A DNA stretch of 64,000 bases from Streptomyces sp. BV286 (GTDB lineage: Bacteria > Actinomycetota > Actinomycetes > Streptomycetales > Streptomycetaceae), in contig NZ_JAHRIB010000061.1 of NCBI RefSeq assembly GCF_019090165.1, positions 110,258 through 174,257 on the forward strand. The letters are read 5' to 3'. A program made the position numbers and the translations under genes. Under the pieces are notes generated by a model, which did no database searches, was not told where the DNA came from, and saw only the letters and a program-made list of their open reading frames with translations. Shown one piece after another: positions 50,682 to 63,400 of this stretch (the first letter of the stretch is position 1; every line of letters starts with the position of its first letter).

Positions 50682-51731
50682 GTGAGTGGATACGCGGTGC
50701 GGGCCGAAGGGCTCGAGAAGAGGTACGGCGAGAAGCGCGCCCTCGACGGCTTCGACCTGACCGTGCGCGAGGGCACGGTGCACGGCCTGCTCGGGCCGAA
50801 CGGCGCGGGCAAGACCACCGCCGTCCGCATCCTCTCCACCCTGGTCAAACTGGACGGGGGGAGCGCGCGGGTGGCCGGGCTGGACGTGGCCGCGCGGCCG
50901 CGGGAGGTCCGGGCGCGGATCGGTCTCACCGGTCAGTACGCGGCGGTGGACGAGGTGCTCACCGGCCGGCAGAACCTGGAGATGTTCGGGCGGCTCTTCC
51001 ACCTGGGCGGGCGCCGCGCGCGGCTGCGGGCGACGGAGCTGCTGGAGCAGTTCGACCTGACCGACGCCGCCGGCAAGGGCGTCGGCAAGTACAGCGGCGG
51101 CATGCGGCGGCGCCTCGACCTCGCCGCGTCGATGATCCTCACCCCGAGCGTGCTGTTCCTGGACGAGCCGACGACGGGGCTCGACCCGCGCGGCCGGGGC
51201 GAGGTGTGGGACGCCGTACGGGCGTTGGTGACCGGCGGCACCACTGTGCTGCTGACCACGCAGTACCTGGAGGAGGCCGACAAACTCGCCTCGCACATCA
51301 CCGTCATCGACCAGGGGCGGGCCATCGCCGACGACACCCCGGACGGGCTGAAGAGCGCGGTGGGCGGCGACCGGATCGAGGTCGTCGTCGCCGAGCGCGC
51401 CGACATCGCCCGGGCGGTGAAGGTCGTCGCCCGGGTCTCGGACGGCGAACCGGAGTCGGACGAGACGGAGTTGCGGGTGCACGCGCCCGTGACCGACCGG
51501 GTCGCCGCGCTCACGGAGGTGGCGCGGACGTTGCAGGACGAGGGAGTGCGCGTGGAGGACATCGGGCTGCGCAGGCCCAGCCTCGACGACGTGTTCCTGC
51601 ACCTGACCGGCCACCGCACGGACGTGCCCGGGGGAGGCGCACAGGGTTCGGAAGGCGGCAAGGGCTCCCAGGGCACGGGGGATCACGCGGGTGCCGGGAA
51701 GACCGAGAAGACCGAGGAGGTCGCGGTATGA
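50682..51731 (+). CDS. ABC exporter ATP-binding protein (DrrA-like)
   Basis: 349-residue ATPase of the antibiotic-export (DrrA) class: Walker [10 protein letters not shown] (38-46), signature [14 protein letters not shown], Walker [18 protein letters not shown]-loop [16 protein letters not shown], and the C-terminal DrrA-type domain ([18 protein letters not shown]). The last ~35 residues are a Gly/Lys/Glu-rich tail. GTG 50682 follows GGGGGAG. The stop overlaps the permease start (ATGA). Confidence 0.95.
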   Translation: MSGYAVRAEGLEKRYGEKRALDGFDLTVREGTVHGLLGPNGAGKTTAVRILSTLVKLDGGSARVAGLDVAARPREVRARIGLTGQYAAVDEVLTGRQNLEMFGRLFHLGGRRARLRATELLEQFDLTDAAGKGVGKYSGGMRRRLDLAASMILTPSVLFLDEPTTGLDPRGRGEVWDAVRALVTGGTTVLLTTQYLEEADKLASHITVIDQGRAIADDTPDGLKSAVGGDRIEVVVAERADIARAVKVVARVSDGEPESDETELRVHAPVTDRVAALTEVARTLQDEGVRVEDIGLRRPSLDDVFLHLTGHRTDVPGGGAQGSEGGKGSQGTGDHAGAGKTEKTEEVAV

Positions 51732-52552
51732 GCGGGACGCTTGAGGTGACCGCCCCGAGCGGGCGCGGCCGTACGTACTGGGTGCTGGCCGACTGCTGGA
51801 ACATCGTCCGGCGCGGACTCACCCACTACCAGCGCCAACCGATCAACATCGCCTGGCAGTTGGGCTTCCCGATCCTGTCCGTGCTGCTGTACGGATACGT
51901 CTTCGGCAGTGCCATGCAGGTGCCGGGCGGCGGCGACTACCGGGACTTCCTCATGCCCGGCATGTTCGTGATGACGATGGCCTTCGGGTTCATCAACACG
52001 GCGACGCTCGTGGTGTACGACTCCACGAAGGGGGTCATCGACCGGTTCCGCTCCATGCCGATGTCGCCGTCCGCCGTCGTCGCCGGGCGCGGGGTCACCG
52101 ATCTCATCGTCGCCTGCGCGGAGTTGTCGATCCTGATGCTCACCGCGCTGGCCATGGGCTGGCGCCCCGACGGCGGCTTCGCCTTCCTGGGGGCGTTCGG
52201 GCTGCTGCTGTGGCTGCGGTTCGCGCTGATCTGGCTCGGCGTGTGGCTCGGCCTGCTCGTGCCCAACCCGGAGGCGGCGGGCGGTCTGTTCGCGGTCGCG
52301 TTCCCGCTGACGATGATCTCCAGCATCTTCGTCGCGCCGCAGCTGATGCCCGACTGGCTCGGCCACGTGGCGGCCTGGAACCCGATCTCGTCCACGGCGG
52401 CGGCCACGCGTGAACTCTTCGGTACGCCGGTCGGCAGTGGCGACTCGTGGGTCGAGCAGCACGCCCTGCTGATGGCGGGGGTGTGGCCGCTGGTCCTCAC
52501 GCTGATCTTCGTGCCGCTGGCGGTCCGCAGGTTCCAGAAGCTCAGCAGGTGA
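51728..52552 (+). CDS. ABC exporter permease (DrrB/ABC-2 type)
   Basis: 274-residue membrane protein with six helices of the ABC-2 type, the partner of the preceding ATPase. Segments [60 protein letters not shown], and [20 protein letters not shown] are conserved in DrrB-type drug/lipid exporters. Translationally coupled to the ATPase gene. Confidence 0.94.
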   Translation: MSGTLEVTAPSGRGRTYWVLADCWNIVRRGLTHYQRQPINIAWQLGFPILSVLLYGYVFGSAMQVPGGGDYRDFLMPGMFVMTMAFGFINTATLVVYDSTKGVIDRFRSMPMSPSAVVAGRGVTDLIVACAELSILMLTALAMGWRPDGGFAFLGAFGLLLWLRFALIWLGVWLGLLVPNPEAAGGLFAVAFPLTMISSIFVAPQLMPDWLGHVAAWNPISSTAAATRELFGTPVGSGDSWVEQHALLMAGVWPLVLTLIFVPLAVRRFQKLSR

Positions 52553-52569
52553 GCAGTCGCGGCAGGTGA

Positions 52570-54288
<1,719 letters not shown>

Positions 54289-54447
54289 CGGGTACGGCCG
54301 TGCGGCCGTGTCGCCGGGCTGACGGGCGGCGGCATCGTGAGGCAGCCGTGCGCGTCGTGCATGTCATGCGCGGCCTGCGAGGGCTGTGGGGGCTGCGGGG
54401 GCTGCAGGGCCCTGACGACGCCGCCTAGTACCGCGGGACGTACGAGA

Positions 54448-54478
54448 AAGGGCGCCCGGTGGTTCGCCGGGCGCCCTT
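54448..54478. terminator. Bidirectional terminator between cellulase and serC
   Basis: AAGGGCGCCCGG (54448-54459) pairs perfectly with CCGGGCGCCCTT (54467-54478) around TGGTTCG. Outer CGTACGA/TCGTACG arms extend it. It stands between convergent genes. Confidence 0.85.
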
Positions 54479-54501
54479 GTCGTCGTACGTACGGGAGAAG
54501 G

Positions 54502-55737
<1,236 letters not shown>

Positions 55738-56961
55738 TCATCCGCGCGGCGCCGTCGGCGTGAAGCGGACCGGCAGGTTCGTCAGGCCGCCCAGCCACGG
55801 GGACGGGCGGCGCGTCAGGGCGGCGGCGGGCACCGCAAGATCGACGTCGGGCAGCCGGTCCAGCACCACCTCGACGGCCGTACGCGCGACGACCTCGGCG
55901 ATCTCCTGCGCCGGGAACGGACACCGGTGCTGCCCGTGCCCGAAGGAGAAGTGCGCGCTGTTGCCGCCGGTCAGGGCGGTCCCGTGGGTGCGGACCTGCG
56001 GGTCGTGGTTGGCGGCCTGGAGGCCGAGCAGCAGCAGGTCACCGGCGCGGACGGGGCGGCCGCCGAGCCGGGTGTCGCGGGACGCCCACCGGCCGGCCAC
56101 GTTCTGGGTCGGGGTGTCCTCCCACAGGACCTCGTTCATGGCCTCGGCGACACTGCGCCGGCCGCCGAACAGCGAGGCCGCGAAACGGTCGTCCGTCAGC
56201 ATCAGCCGCAGCGAGTTGCCGATCCAGCCGGCGGTCGGCTGGTGGCCCGCGGCCATCATGACGACGAGGTCCTGGGCGACCTCCTCGTGGGTGAGGGCCG
56301 GGCCCCGCGACGTACGTCCCGAGGCGAGCAGGCGGCTGACCACGTCGTCCGCGGGCCGCGCCGCCCGGTCCGCCACCAGGTGTGCCATGGCGGCGGCCAC
56401 GTGCCGCTGCCCGGCGACGGCCTCCTCACCCCCGTCGACCATGTCGTTCAGAGCGGCGACGAGACCCGGCCCCTGCTCGTCGGCGAAGCCGTAGAGGGTG
56501 GCGAGGACGCGTACGGGGAGCAGGGCCGCGTAGTGGCCGACGAGATCCGCCTCCCCCTCGGCGCACACCGCGTCGATCAGCTCGTCGGCGAACCGCTCGG
56601 CGTGGGTGCGCAGTTCGTGGGAGCCGACCGCTTCGAGCGCGTCGCCGATCAGCGCCACGCGCTCGCGGTGGCGCTCGCCGACGGTGTGCAGGACGGAGGA
56701 GTGCCCGCCGCCGATCATCGGCAGCATGGGCCAGCCGTCGGGAACACGGGCCCACTGGTTCCAGAGCCCGGAGTCGCGGCTGAACAGCACGGGGTCGCCG
56801 GTGACCTGGTGCAGCTCGCGGTAGCCGAGCACGAGCCACGCCGGGATGTCCGCGTCGAGCAGCACCGGAGCCACGGCGCCGTACTCGCGGCGCAACTCCC
56901 GGTACAGCGCGTCGGGTTCGGCCCGGAAGCGGGGCCCGGCGAGGGACACGGGGACGCTCAT
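55738..56961 (-). CDS. Conservon-type cytochrome P450 lacking the ExxR motif
   Basis: 407-residue P450-fold protein. Heme Cys347 is in FSFGHGQHRCPFP, and the I-helix is VVMMAAGHQPTAG. In the K-helix the sequence is AEAMNEVLWEDTPTQ: Glu277 with Trp280 where the Arg of ExxR normally stands. Absence of ExxR is known in the Streptomyces CYP157 family, whose members are encoded in conservons, as here. Substrate unknown. AGGGGAG precedes the ATG at 56961. The gene follows cvnC by 105 bp, the place normally occupied by the GTPase gene cvnD. Confidence 0.88.
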   Translation of the reverse strand: MSVPVSLAGPRFRAEPDALYRELRREYGAVAPVLLDADIPAWLVLGYRELHQVTGDPVLFSRDSGLWNQWARVPDGWPMLPMIGGGHSSVLHTVGERHRERVALIGDALEAVGSHELRTHAERFADELIDAVCAEGEADLVGHYAALLPVRVLATLYGFADEQGPGLVAALNDMVDGGEEAVAGQRHVAAAMAHLVADRAARPADDVVSRLLASGRTSRGPALTHEEVAQDLVVMMAAGHQPTAGWIGNSLRLMLTDDRFAASLFGGRRSVAEAMNEVLWEDTPTQNVAGRWASRDTRLGGRPVRAGDLLLLGLQAANHDPQVRTHGTALTGGNSAHFSFGHGQHRCPFPAQEIAEVVARTAVEVVLDRLPDVDLAVPAAALTRRPSPWLGGLTNLPVRFTPTAPRG

Positions 56962-57066
56962 CGGGCCAACTCCCCTGCGGGCCGGGCGGCACCGGCCGTC
57001 GCCCACAGCGCGGTTCGGGCATCAGGGGCATCAGGGGTGTCAGGGGTGTCAGGGGTGGCGGAGGTT
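56962..57066. repeat. 9-bp tandem repeats at the missing cvnD position
   Basis: Between cvnC and the P450 gene are four 9-nt units: CATCAGGGG at 57020 and 57029, then TGTCAGGGG at 57038 and 57047. No trace of a GTPase reading frame is seen in the 105 bp. Confidence 0.75.
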
Positions 57067-57423
57067 TCAAAGGTTGCGGAGTCCAACGAGCACCTGCTCC
57101 AGGATGTGAGGATCGGGACGGCCCGCGAGCATGACCCTGCGGGGATGGCGGGCGCTGACGCGGCCCTCGGCGAGCAGGTCGGAGAGCATGATCTTCGTGA
57201 TGCTGACCGGCAGCCGCAGCTCGGCGGCCAGCTCCGCGACGGCGGTCGGCCGTCCGGCGAGGCGCAGGATCGCCGCGTGCTCCGACTGCATGCCCGGCAC
57301 CGGATCGCACTCGGCGACGATCAGCGTCACCAGGTCGAAGGGCGCTCCGGGAGTGGAACGGGTGCGCCCCTGGGTGAGGGTGTAGAGCCGGTCGGGGGCG
57401 TCGTCCCTGCCCGGCCGGCTCAT
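57067..57423 (-). CDS. CvnC-type DUF742 protein
   Basis: 118-residue DUF742 protein, third component of Streptomyces conservons. Hallmarks: RLYTLTQGRTRS, FDLVTLIVAE, VAELAAELRLPVSITKIMLS and DLLAEGRVSARHP, ending in DPHILEQVLVGLRNL. It has a winged-helix-like core and is thought to work with the roadblock protein and GTPase. The ATG overlaps the end of cvnB (ATGA). Confidence 0.93.
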   Translation of the reverse strand: MSRPGRDDAPDRLYTLTQGRTRSTPGAPFDLVTLIVAECDPVPGMQSEHAAILRLAGRPTAVAELAAELRLPVSITKIMLSDLLAEGRVSARHPRRVMLAGRPDPHILEQVLVGLRNL

Positions 57424-57863
57424 GGCGTACGTGGCTGCGCGCTCAGTGACGTACGCGGCTGTGCGTTCAGGTGCCCGCCGAGCTGCTCCACGAGCTCGCC
57501 CATGTTGTGGCCGACGAGCCCGGGGTCCGCCTCCTCGGCCGTGACCACCGCCAGGTGCGCGCCCGCGCCCGCCTCGACGATGAACAGGACCCCGCCGTGG
57601 AACTCGGTCATCGTCGACCGCACGCCCCCGGTACCGTCCCCGAACTGCAGGGAGGCCCCGTGGGACAGCGACTGGATGCCGGCGGCGATGGCGGCGAGCT
57701 GGTCGGCCTGGTCGGCGGTGAGTTCGGGCGTCCGGCACAGGCGCAGGCCGTCCCGGGAGAGCAAGAGCGCGTGCCGGGCGCCCGGGGTGCGCGCCAGCAG
57801 GCCCTCGATGAGCCAGGTCAGCTTCTCGTCGGCGGTCGAGGTGGTGCCGATGGGGCCGGTCAT
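57420..57863 (-). CDS. CvnB-type roadblock/LC7 protein
   Basis: 147-residue roadblock/LC7-fold protein: LTWLIEGLLARTPGARHALL, LSRDGLRLCRT, QADQLAAIAAGIQSLSHGAS, GGVLFIVEAGAGAHLAVVTA, MGELVEQLGGHLN. In conservons it bridges the sensor kinase-like protein and the GTPase (an Mgl-like regulator). Overlaps both neighbours by 4 nt. Confidence 0.93.
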   Translation of the reverse strand: MTGPIGTTSTADEKLTWLIEGLLARTPGARHALLLSRDGLRLCRTPELTADQADQLAAIAAGIQSLSHGASLQFGDGTGGVRSTMTEFHGGVLFIVEAGAGAHLAVVTAEEADPGLVGHNMGELVEQLGGHLNAQPRTSLSAQPRTP

Positions 57864-60271
57864 GACGTGGGATCGCTTTCCGGGTGGGGGGTGGCAGGGC
57901 GCGTACGGGCCTGTACGGGCTCGTCCGCCGGAGTGCGGCGCACGGCTTGGCGGAAGCTGTTGAAGCGGGCGGCGCGGGTCATCACGTCATCGGGGGTGGA
58001 GTTGGGGGAGCCGGGGGAGTCGGGGGAGCTGAGGCTGCCGGGAGGGACGGGACTGGCGGGAGTGACCGGACTGGCGGGGGTGGCGGGCATCCGGGTGCGG
58101 ACGGGGCCGGACTCGACATCGCCGTCGGCCGCGGCCTCGCCCGCAGCCTTGCCCGCGGTCTCGACGGAGACCTCGGCTTCTCTCGCCGCTGCCGCTGCCG
58201 CTGCTGCTTCGGCCTCCTGCTCCGCCTCCGCTGCTGCCTCGGCCTCCGCTTCCGCGAGGGTGCCGCCGCGGTGGCGCCTGGGGAGGTTGTCGGCGGGGCC
58301 GGCCGGCCGGGACGGAAAGCCGTGCGACGGAAAACCGTGCGACGGAAAACCGTGGGGCGGCACGGGCTCCGGGTCCAGGTCGGGGCCGGAGTGGGAGGCG
58401 GCGTACGACTCCCGGGGGCCGGACCAGGGGGAGGCCTTCGGGCTGAGCTGGAGGGCGCTCTCCGGGGCGGACCCGGTCGGCTCGCTCGGGCCGGGCCGGG
58501 CGGATTCCTCCGGGGCGGGCCTGGAGGAATCGTCAGGGCTGGGCCCGGCGGAGTCCTCGGGAACTGCCCAGGAGGGATGCTGCGAGCTGTACCAGGAGGT
58601 CTGTTCCGGAGCCGGCCGAGTGGACTCCTCCGGGGCGGGCCTGGGGGAGTCCTGCGGGCCGGGCCGGGCGGATTCCTGCGGGCTGAGCCCGAGCGGCTCC
58701 TTAAGGCCGGGCCAGGGTGTCTGCTCCGGGGCGGGCCGGGCGGACCGGGCGGACTGGTCCGGAGCAGGGCGGGCGGACCGGTCCGGGGCGAGCCAGGTCG
58801 GTTCCTTCGGGTTCGGGCCGGACCAGGGCGTCTCCTCCGGAGCCAGCCAGGAGGGCTCCTTCCGGCCGGGCCGGGCGGGCTCCTCAGGGGCGGGCCAGGG
58901 CTGGTTCTCCGGGGCGGACCACGGGCCGGGCCGCGGGCCCGGGAAGGGCGGCGCGGTCTCCCGCGCCGCCGCGTCCGGCTCCGGAACCGGAACCGGACGC
59001 GCAGCCTGTACCGGGTGTTCGGCGCGGGCCGAGGGCGAGGCCGGGGGCATGGGCGGGGCCTGGACCGGCGCCGGGTGGGGCGCCGGATGCGGTGCCGGGT
59101 TCGCGAGGACGTCCTGGGGGACGAGGACCAGGACGCCCGTACCGCCGCGTGCGGAGGGGCGGAAGGAGACGCTCAGGCCGTACTTGCGGGCGAGGCGGCC
59201 GACGACCACGAGGCCGAGCCGGGTGCCGGCGAGGCCACCGGCCTCCAGTTCCTCGCCGGAGACGGCCTGTTCGGCGCGGCGCAGCTGTGTCTCGCCCATC
59301 ACCAGGCCGCTGTCCTCCACGGAGACGATGACCCCCGCCGGGACCTCCTCCACGTAGACGTGCACCTCAGCCGTCGGGGGCGAGAAGTTCGCGGCGTTGT
59401 CGAGGACTTCGGCGAGCGCGTGCATGACGCCCTCGGCCGCGTGCCCGGCGACCGCCGCGCCGCTCGCCGAGTGGACGCGTACGCGCTGGTATCCGTCGAT
59501 GCGGCCCATCGCGCCGCGCAGGATCGACTCCATGGGGATGGGCCGCGCCCAGCGGCGGCCCGAGCGCGCGCCCGAGAGGACGGCGACGGAGTCGGCGAGA
59601 CGGCCCGCCTGGGCGGTGCGGTGGTCGAGGTGGAGGAGGTCGGCGAGCACGTCCTCGTCGGAGTACCGCTCCTCCATGGCGCGCAGGTCGGCGAGCATGC
59701 TCGTGGACAGGGCCTGCAACCGGGCGGCGGTGGTGGCGGCCGCCGAGAGCACGGCGGCACGATCGGCCCTGGCCTGCCGCAACTCGTCGGCCACGCGCGC
59801 GTGCTCCGCGCCGAGCCGGGTGCGTTCCCGGTCGATCTCGGCGGCGAGCCGGACCTTCTGGTGGGCGTTCTGCTCGGCGAGCCGGGCGCGATCCCGGGTG
59901 AACTCGTCGGTGAGCCGGGCGCGTTCCCGCGCGGACTCCTCTGTGAGGGCGGCCTTTTCCGCCAGCAGCCGGGCGGTGTCCTGGGAGACCGCTTCGAGGC
60001 GGCGGAGCAGTAATCGGGACGTCTGCACGGCACGGCCGGCCACGGCAACCACCGCGCACAGCAGGAGGACGGTCGCGCCCAGGCCCCAGGCGAGGGGCAT
60101 GCGCACCGGTTCGGGAGCCAGGGCGACCGCGGCGCCGGCGGCGAGCGCGGCCGGTACGGCCGTGAGGAGCGGGGCGATCGCCACAGCACGCAGACGGGGG
60201 CGTGCGCCTACGGAGTGCGCGAAGGACGGCCGATCTTTCGTGGGGCGCGCTTGCGGGGTGGGCGCGGTCAT
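57860..60271 (-). CDS. CvnA-type sensor histidine-kinase-like protein
   Basis: 803-residue membrane protein that heads the conservon. Two TM helices (AIAPLLTAVPAALAAGAAVA at 31-50; LGATVLLLCAVVAVAG at 64-79) are followed by a long charged coiled coil (about 95-175), a degenerate H-box LLHLDHRTAQAGRLADSVAV (212-231), the ATPase N-box HALAEVLDNAANFSPP (284-299), and G-boxes VSVEDSGLVMG and GLAGTRLGLVVVGRLA. Beyond residue ~400 is a ~400-residue Pro/Ser/Glu-rich tail with repeats such as SHGFPSHGFPS and EAEAEAAAEAEQEAEAAAAA, longer than the ATPase itself. No extracytoplasmic sensor loop of note. ATG 60271. Confidence 0.9.
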   Translation of the reverse strand: MTAPTPQARPTKDRPSFAHSVGARPRLRAVAIAPLLTAVPAALAAGAAVALAPEPVRMPLAWGLGATVLLLCAVVAVAGRAVQTSRLLLRRLEAVSQDTARLLAEKAALTEESARERARLTDEFTRDRARLAEQNAHQKVRLAAEIDRERTRLGAEHARVADELRQARADRAAVLSAAATTAARLQALSTSMLADLRAMEERYSDEDVLADLLHLDHRTAQAGRLADSVAVLSGARSGRRWARPIPMESILRGAMGRIDGYQRVRVHSASGAAVAGHAAEGVMHALAEVLDNAANFSPPTAEVHVYVEEVPAGVIVSVEDSGLVMGETQLRRAEQAVSGEELEAGGLAGTRLGLVVVGRLARKYGLSVSFRPSARGGTGVLVLVPQDVLANPAPHPAPHPAPVQAPPMPPASPSARAEHPVQAARPVPVPEPDAAARETAPPFPGPRPGPWSAPENQPWPAPEEPARPGRKEPSWLAPEETPWSGPNPKEPTWLAPDRSARPAPDQSARSARPAPEQTPWPGLKEPLGLSPQESARPGPQDSPRPAPEESTRPAPEQTSWYSSQHPSWAVPEDSAGPSPDDSSRPAPEESARPGPSEPTGSAPESALQLSPKASPWSGPRESYAASHSGPDLDPEPVPPHGFPSHGFPSHGFPSRPAGPADNLPRRHRGGTLAEAEAEAAAEAEQEAEAAAAAAAAREAEVSVETAGKAAGEAAADGDVESGPVRTRMPATPASPVTPASPVPPGSLSSPDSPGSPNSTPDDVMTRAARFNSFRQAVRRTPADEPVQARTRPATPHPESDPTS

Positions 60272-60450
60272 GAATCGTGTCCTCGGTCGTGTCCTGGGCG
60301 GGATGCGACACCTGGTGCTCAACTGGCGGTCACTATATGGGACTTCGTGATCGGAACGAGCAGGTTCCGGCCCACTCTCACAATTCGTCCGCGAATCGGC
60401 GGGTGGACTCCCTCCCGTCACTGTCAGTGAGGGGAGGCATTCTTGGAGGC

Positions 60451-63400
60451 ATGACGGAAACGGATCTCGGGGAGCTGCGGGCGGCGCTGGAGAAGACGGT
60501 GCGCGGGGAGGTCGCCCTCGACGCGACCGCGCGGGCGCTGACCACCATGGACGCGTCGAACTACCGGCGGGTACCACTGGCTGTGGTCGCCCCCAGAGAC
60601 GCCGACGACGTGGCGGCGGCCCTGTCCGTGTGCTCCCGGCTCGGGGTGCCGGTCGTCGCGCGTGGTGGTGGTACGTCGATCGCGGGGCAGGCGACCGGCA
60701 CGGGAGTGGTACTCGACTTCACCCGGCACCTGAACCGGATCGTGTCGCTCGACCCCGAGGCGCGCACGGCGGTGGTCCAGCCGGGAGTGGTCCTGGACCG
60801 CCTCCAGGAGGCGGCAGCGCCGCACGGACTGCGCTTCGGCCCCGACCCCTCCACGCACAGCCGGTGCACGCTCGGCGGCATGATCGGCAACAACTCCTGC
60901 GGATCGCACTCGGTGGCCTGGGGCACGACGGCCGACAGCGTGCGCGAGCTGTCGGTGATCACCGCGCGCGGAGCGACCGCCCGCCTGGGCGCCGACTGGT
61001 CGGGCGCCCCCGAAGGGCTGCGGGCCCTGGTGGACGGCGAGTCGGCGCTCCTGCGCACCGGCTTCCCCGACCTGCCGCGCCGCATCTCCGGGTACGCGCT
61101 GGACGCGCTGCTGCCCGAGCGCGGCGCGGACGTGGCGCGTTCCTTCTGCGGCTCGGAGGGCACGCTCGGCATCCTCACGGAGGCGGTGGTACGGCTCGTC
61201 GAGGCACCCCGCGCGCGTGCGCTCGCCGTCCTGGCGTACGCGGACGAGAGCGCGGCAGCGGAAGCGGCGGCCGGCCTGCTGCCGCACGGGCCCCTGACGG
61301 TGGAGGGGATGGCGGCGGACCTCGTGCCGGCGGACGCGGAGCTGCCGCGGGGAGGGGCCTGGCTGTTCGTGGAGACGGGCGGCGACACGGAGGCGGAGGC
61401 ACACGCGCGTGCGCAGGCGATCACCCGCGTGGCGGACGTGACGGCGTCACGGGTGGTCACCGACCCCGCCGGCCGGCGCGCCCTGTGGCGCATCCGCGAG
61501 GACGCCAGCGGCACGGCGACCAGGATGCCGGACGGCACCGAGGCATGGCCCGGCTGGGAGGACTGCGCGGTGCCGCCGGCCCGGCTCGGCGCGTATCTCC
61601 GGGACTTCAGGGGCCTGTTGGCGACCCACGGGCTGCGCGGTTCGCCGTACGGCCACTTCGGGGACGGCTGCATCCACGTGCGCATCGACTTCGACCTGTT
61701 GACGCGAGCGGGCGTCGGCCGCTTCCGGACCTTCTCGCAGGAGTTGGCGGAGCTGGTCGTCTCGCACGGCGGTTCGCTGTCGGGGGAGCACGGGGACGGA
61801 CAGGCGCGGGCCGAGCTCCTGCCGAAGATGTACGGCCCCCGGGTGGTCGGTCTCTTCGAGCGGGTCAAGGACCTCTGGGACCCGGACGGCCTGCTCAACC
61901 CCGGAATGCTCGTCAGGCCGCACCGGCTCGACGAGAACCTCCGGTTCGCGGTCCTCCCGCGCGAGCCGGTGCCCGTCGAGTTCGGCTACCCGGCGGACGG
62001 CGGGGACTTCTCGTCGGCGGTGCGCAGGTGCGTCGGAGTGGCCAAGTGCCGTACCACGCAGTCCTCCGGCTCCTCCGTGATGTGCCCGTCCTTCCGGGCC
62101 ACCGGCGAGGAGGAGCACTCCACACGCGGGCGCGCGCGGCTGCTGCACGAGATGCTGGCCGGCGAGGTCATCACGGACGGCTGGCGCTCGACGGAGGTCC
62201 GCGACGCGCTGGACCTCTGCCTGTCCTGCAAGGGCTGCCGGTCGGACTGCCCGGTGGGCGTCGACATGGCCACGTACAAGGCGGAGTTCCTGCACCACCA
62301 CTACGAGGGCCGCCGCCGGCCGGCCGCGCACTACGCGATGGGGTGGCTGCCGGTGTGGCTGCGCCTGGTGGACCGCACGCGTACGGCGTGGCTGGTCAAC
62401 CTCCTCGCCTCGGTACGGCCGTTGGCGGGGCTCGCCAAGCGGCTGGGCGGGATCGCGCCCGAGCGGGAGATCCCGCGGGTGGCGCGGGAGACGTTCAGCC
62501 GGTGGCGGAGCCGCCGGGCCGCGGAACGGGCGGGAGCGCCGTGGGAGATGGGGGAGATGGGGGAGATGGGGGAGGGTGCCGGGCGTGTGGGACGCCCCGG
62601 CGACGGGGGTCCGTCCCAGGCGGTCGTCCTGTGGCCGGACACCTTCACGGAGTACCTCTCGCCGTCGGTCGGCAAGGCGGCTGTACGGGTGCTGGAGGCG
62701 GCGGGGCTGCGCGTGCTGCCGTTCCCTTCGGACCCGGGGCCGCTCGATGCCGGGCCGTCCGGTACCGCCCGGTCCGACGCCCGGCCCGACGCCCGGTCCG
62801 CCAGGCCCGACGCCCGGCCCGGCAGTCGGTCCCGCGGCCGCCCCTGCTGTGGCCTGACCTACGTCTCGACGGGCCAACTGGACCGCGCCCGCACGGTGAT
62901 GCGCCGCACCCTGGATCTCGTGGACCAGCTCCGGGACGGCGAGGGCGGCCCCCTCCCGGATCCGCCCGGAGGCCCGTCCCAGGACCCGGCCCCCGCCGCC
63001 CCGGAACTCCCACCCGTCGTCGTACTCGAACCGAGCTGTGCGGCTGCCCTCCGTACCGATCTGCCGGAGCTGTTGCCCGACGATCCGCGCGCGCGGCGCC
63101 TGGCATCGGCGGTGGTGACGTTCGCGGAAGTGCTGGAGCGTCACGCGCCGCACTGGACGCCGCCTCGCCTGGACCGCCCGGTCGTGGGCCAGACCCACTG
63201 CCATCAGCACGCCGTCCTGGGCGACGCGCCGGACCGCCGGCTGCGCGAGGCGGCGGGCCTGACCGGCGCCCTGGCGGGCGGCTGCTGCGGCCTCGCGGGA
63301 AACTTCGGCTTCGAGAAGGGCCACTTCGAGGTGTCGACGGCATGCGCCGAGGAGCAGCTGCTCCCGGCGGTCCGGGCGGCGGGGGAGGACGCGGTGGTCC

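Noticed and set aside
62545..62575. GGGAGATGG repeats as a regulatory or slippage site
   Set aside because: In-frame coding repeat (EMGEMGEMGEG) in a linker of the YdiJ-like protein; frame is maintained, so it looks like ordinary linker low complexity.
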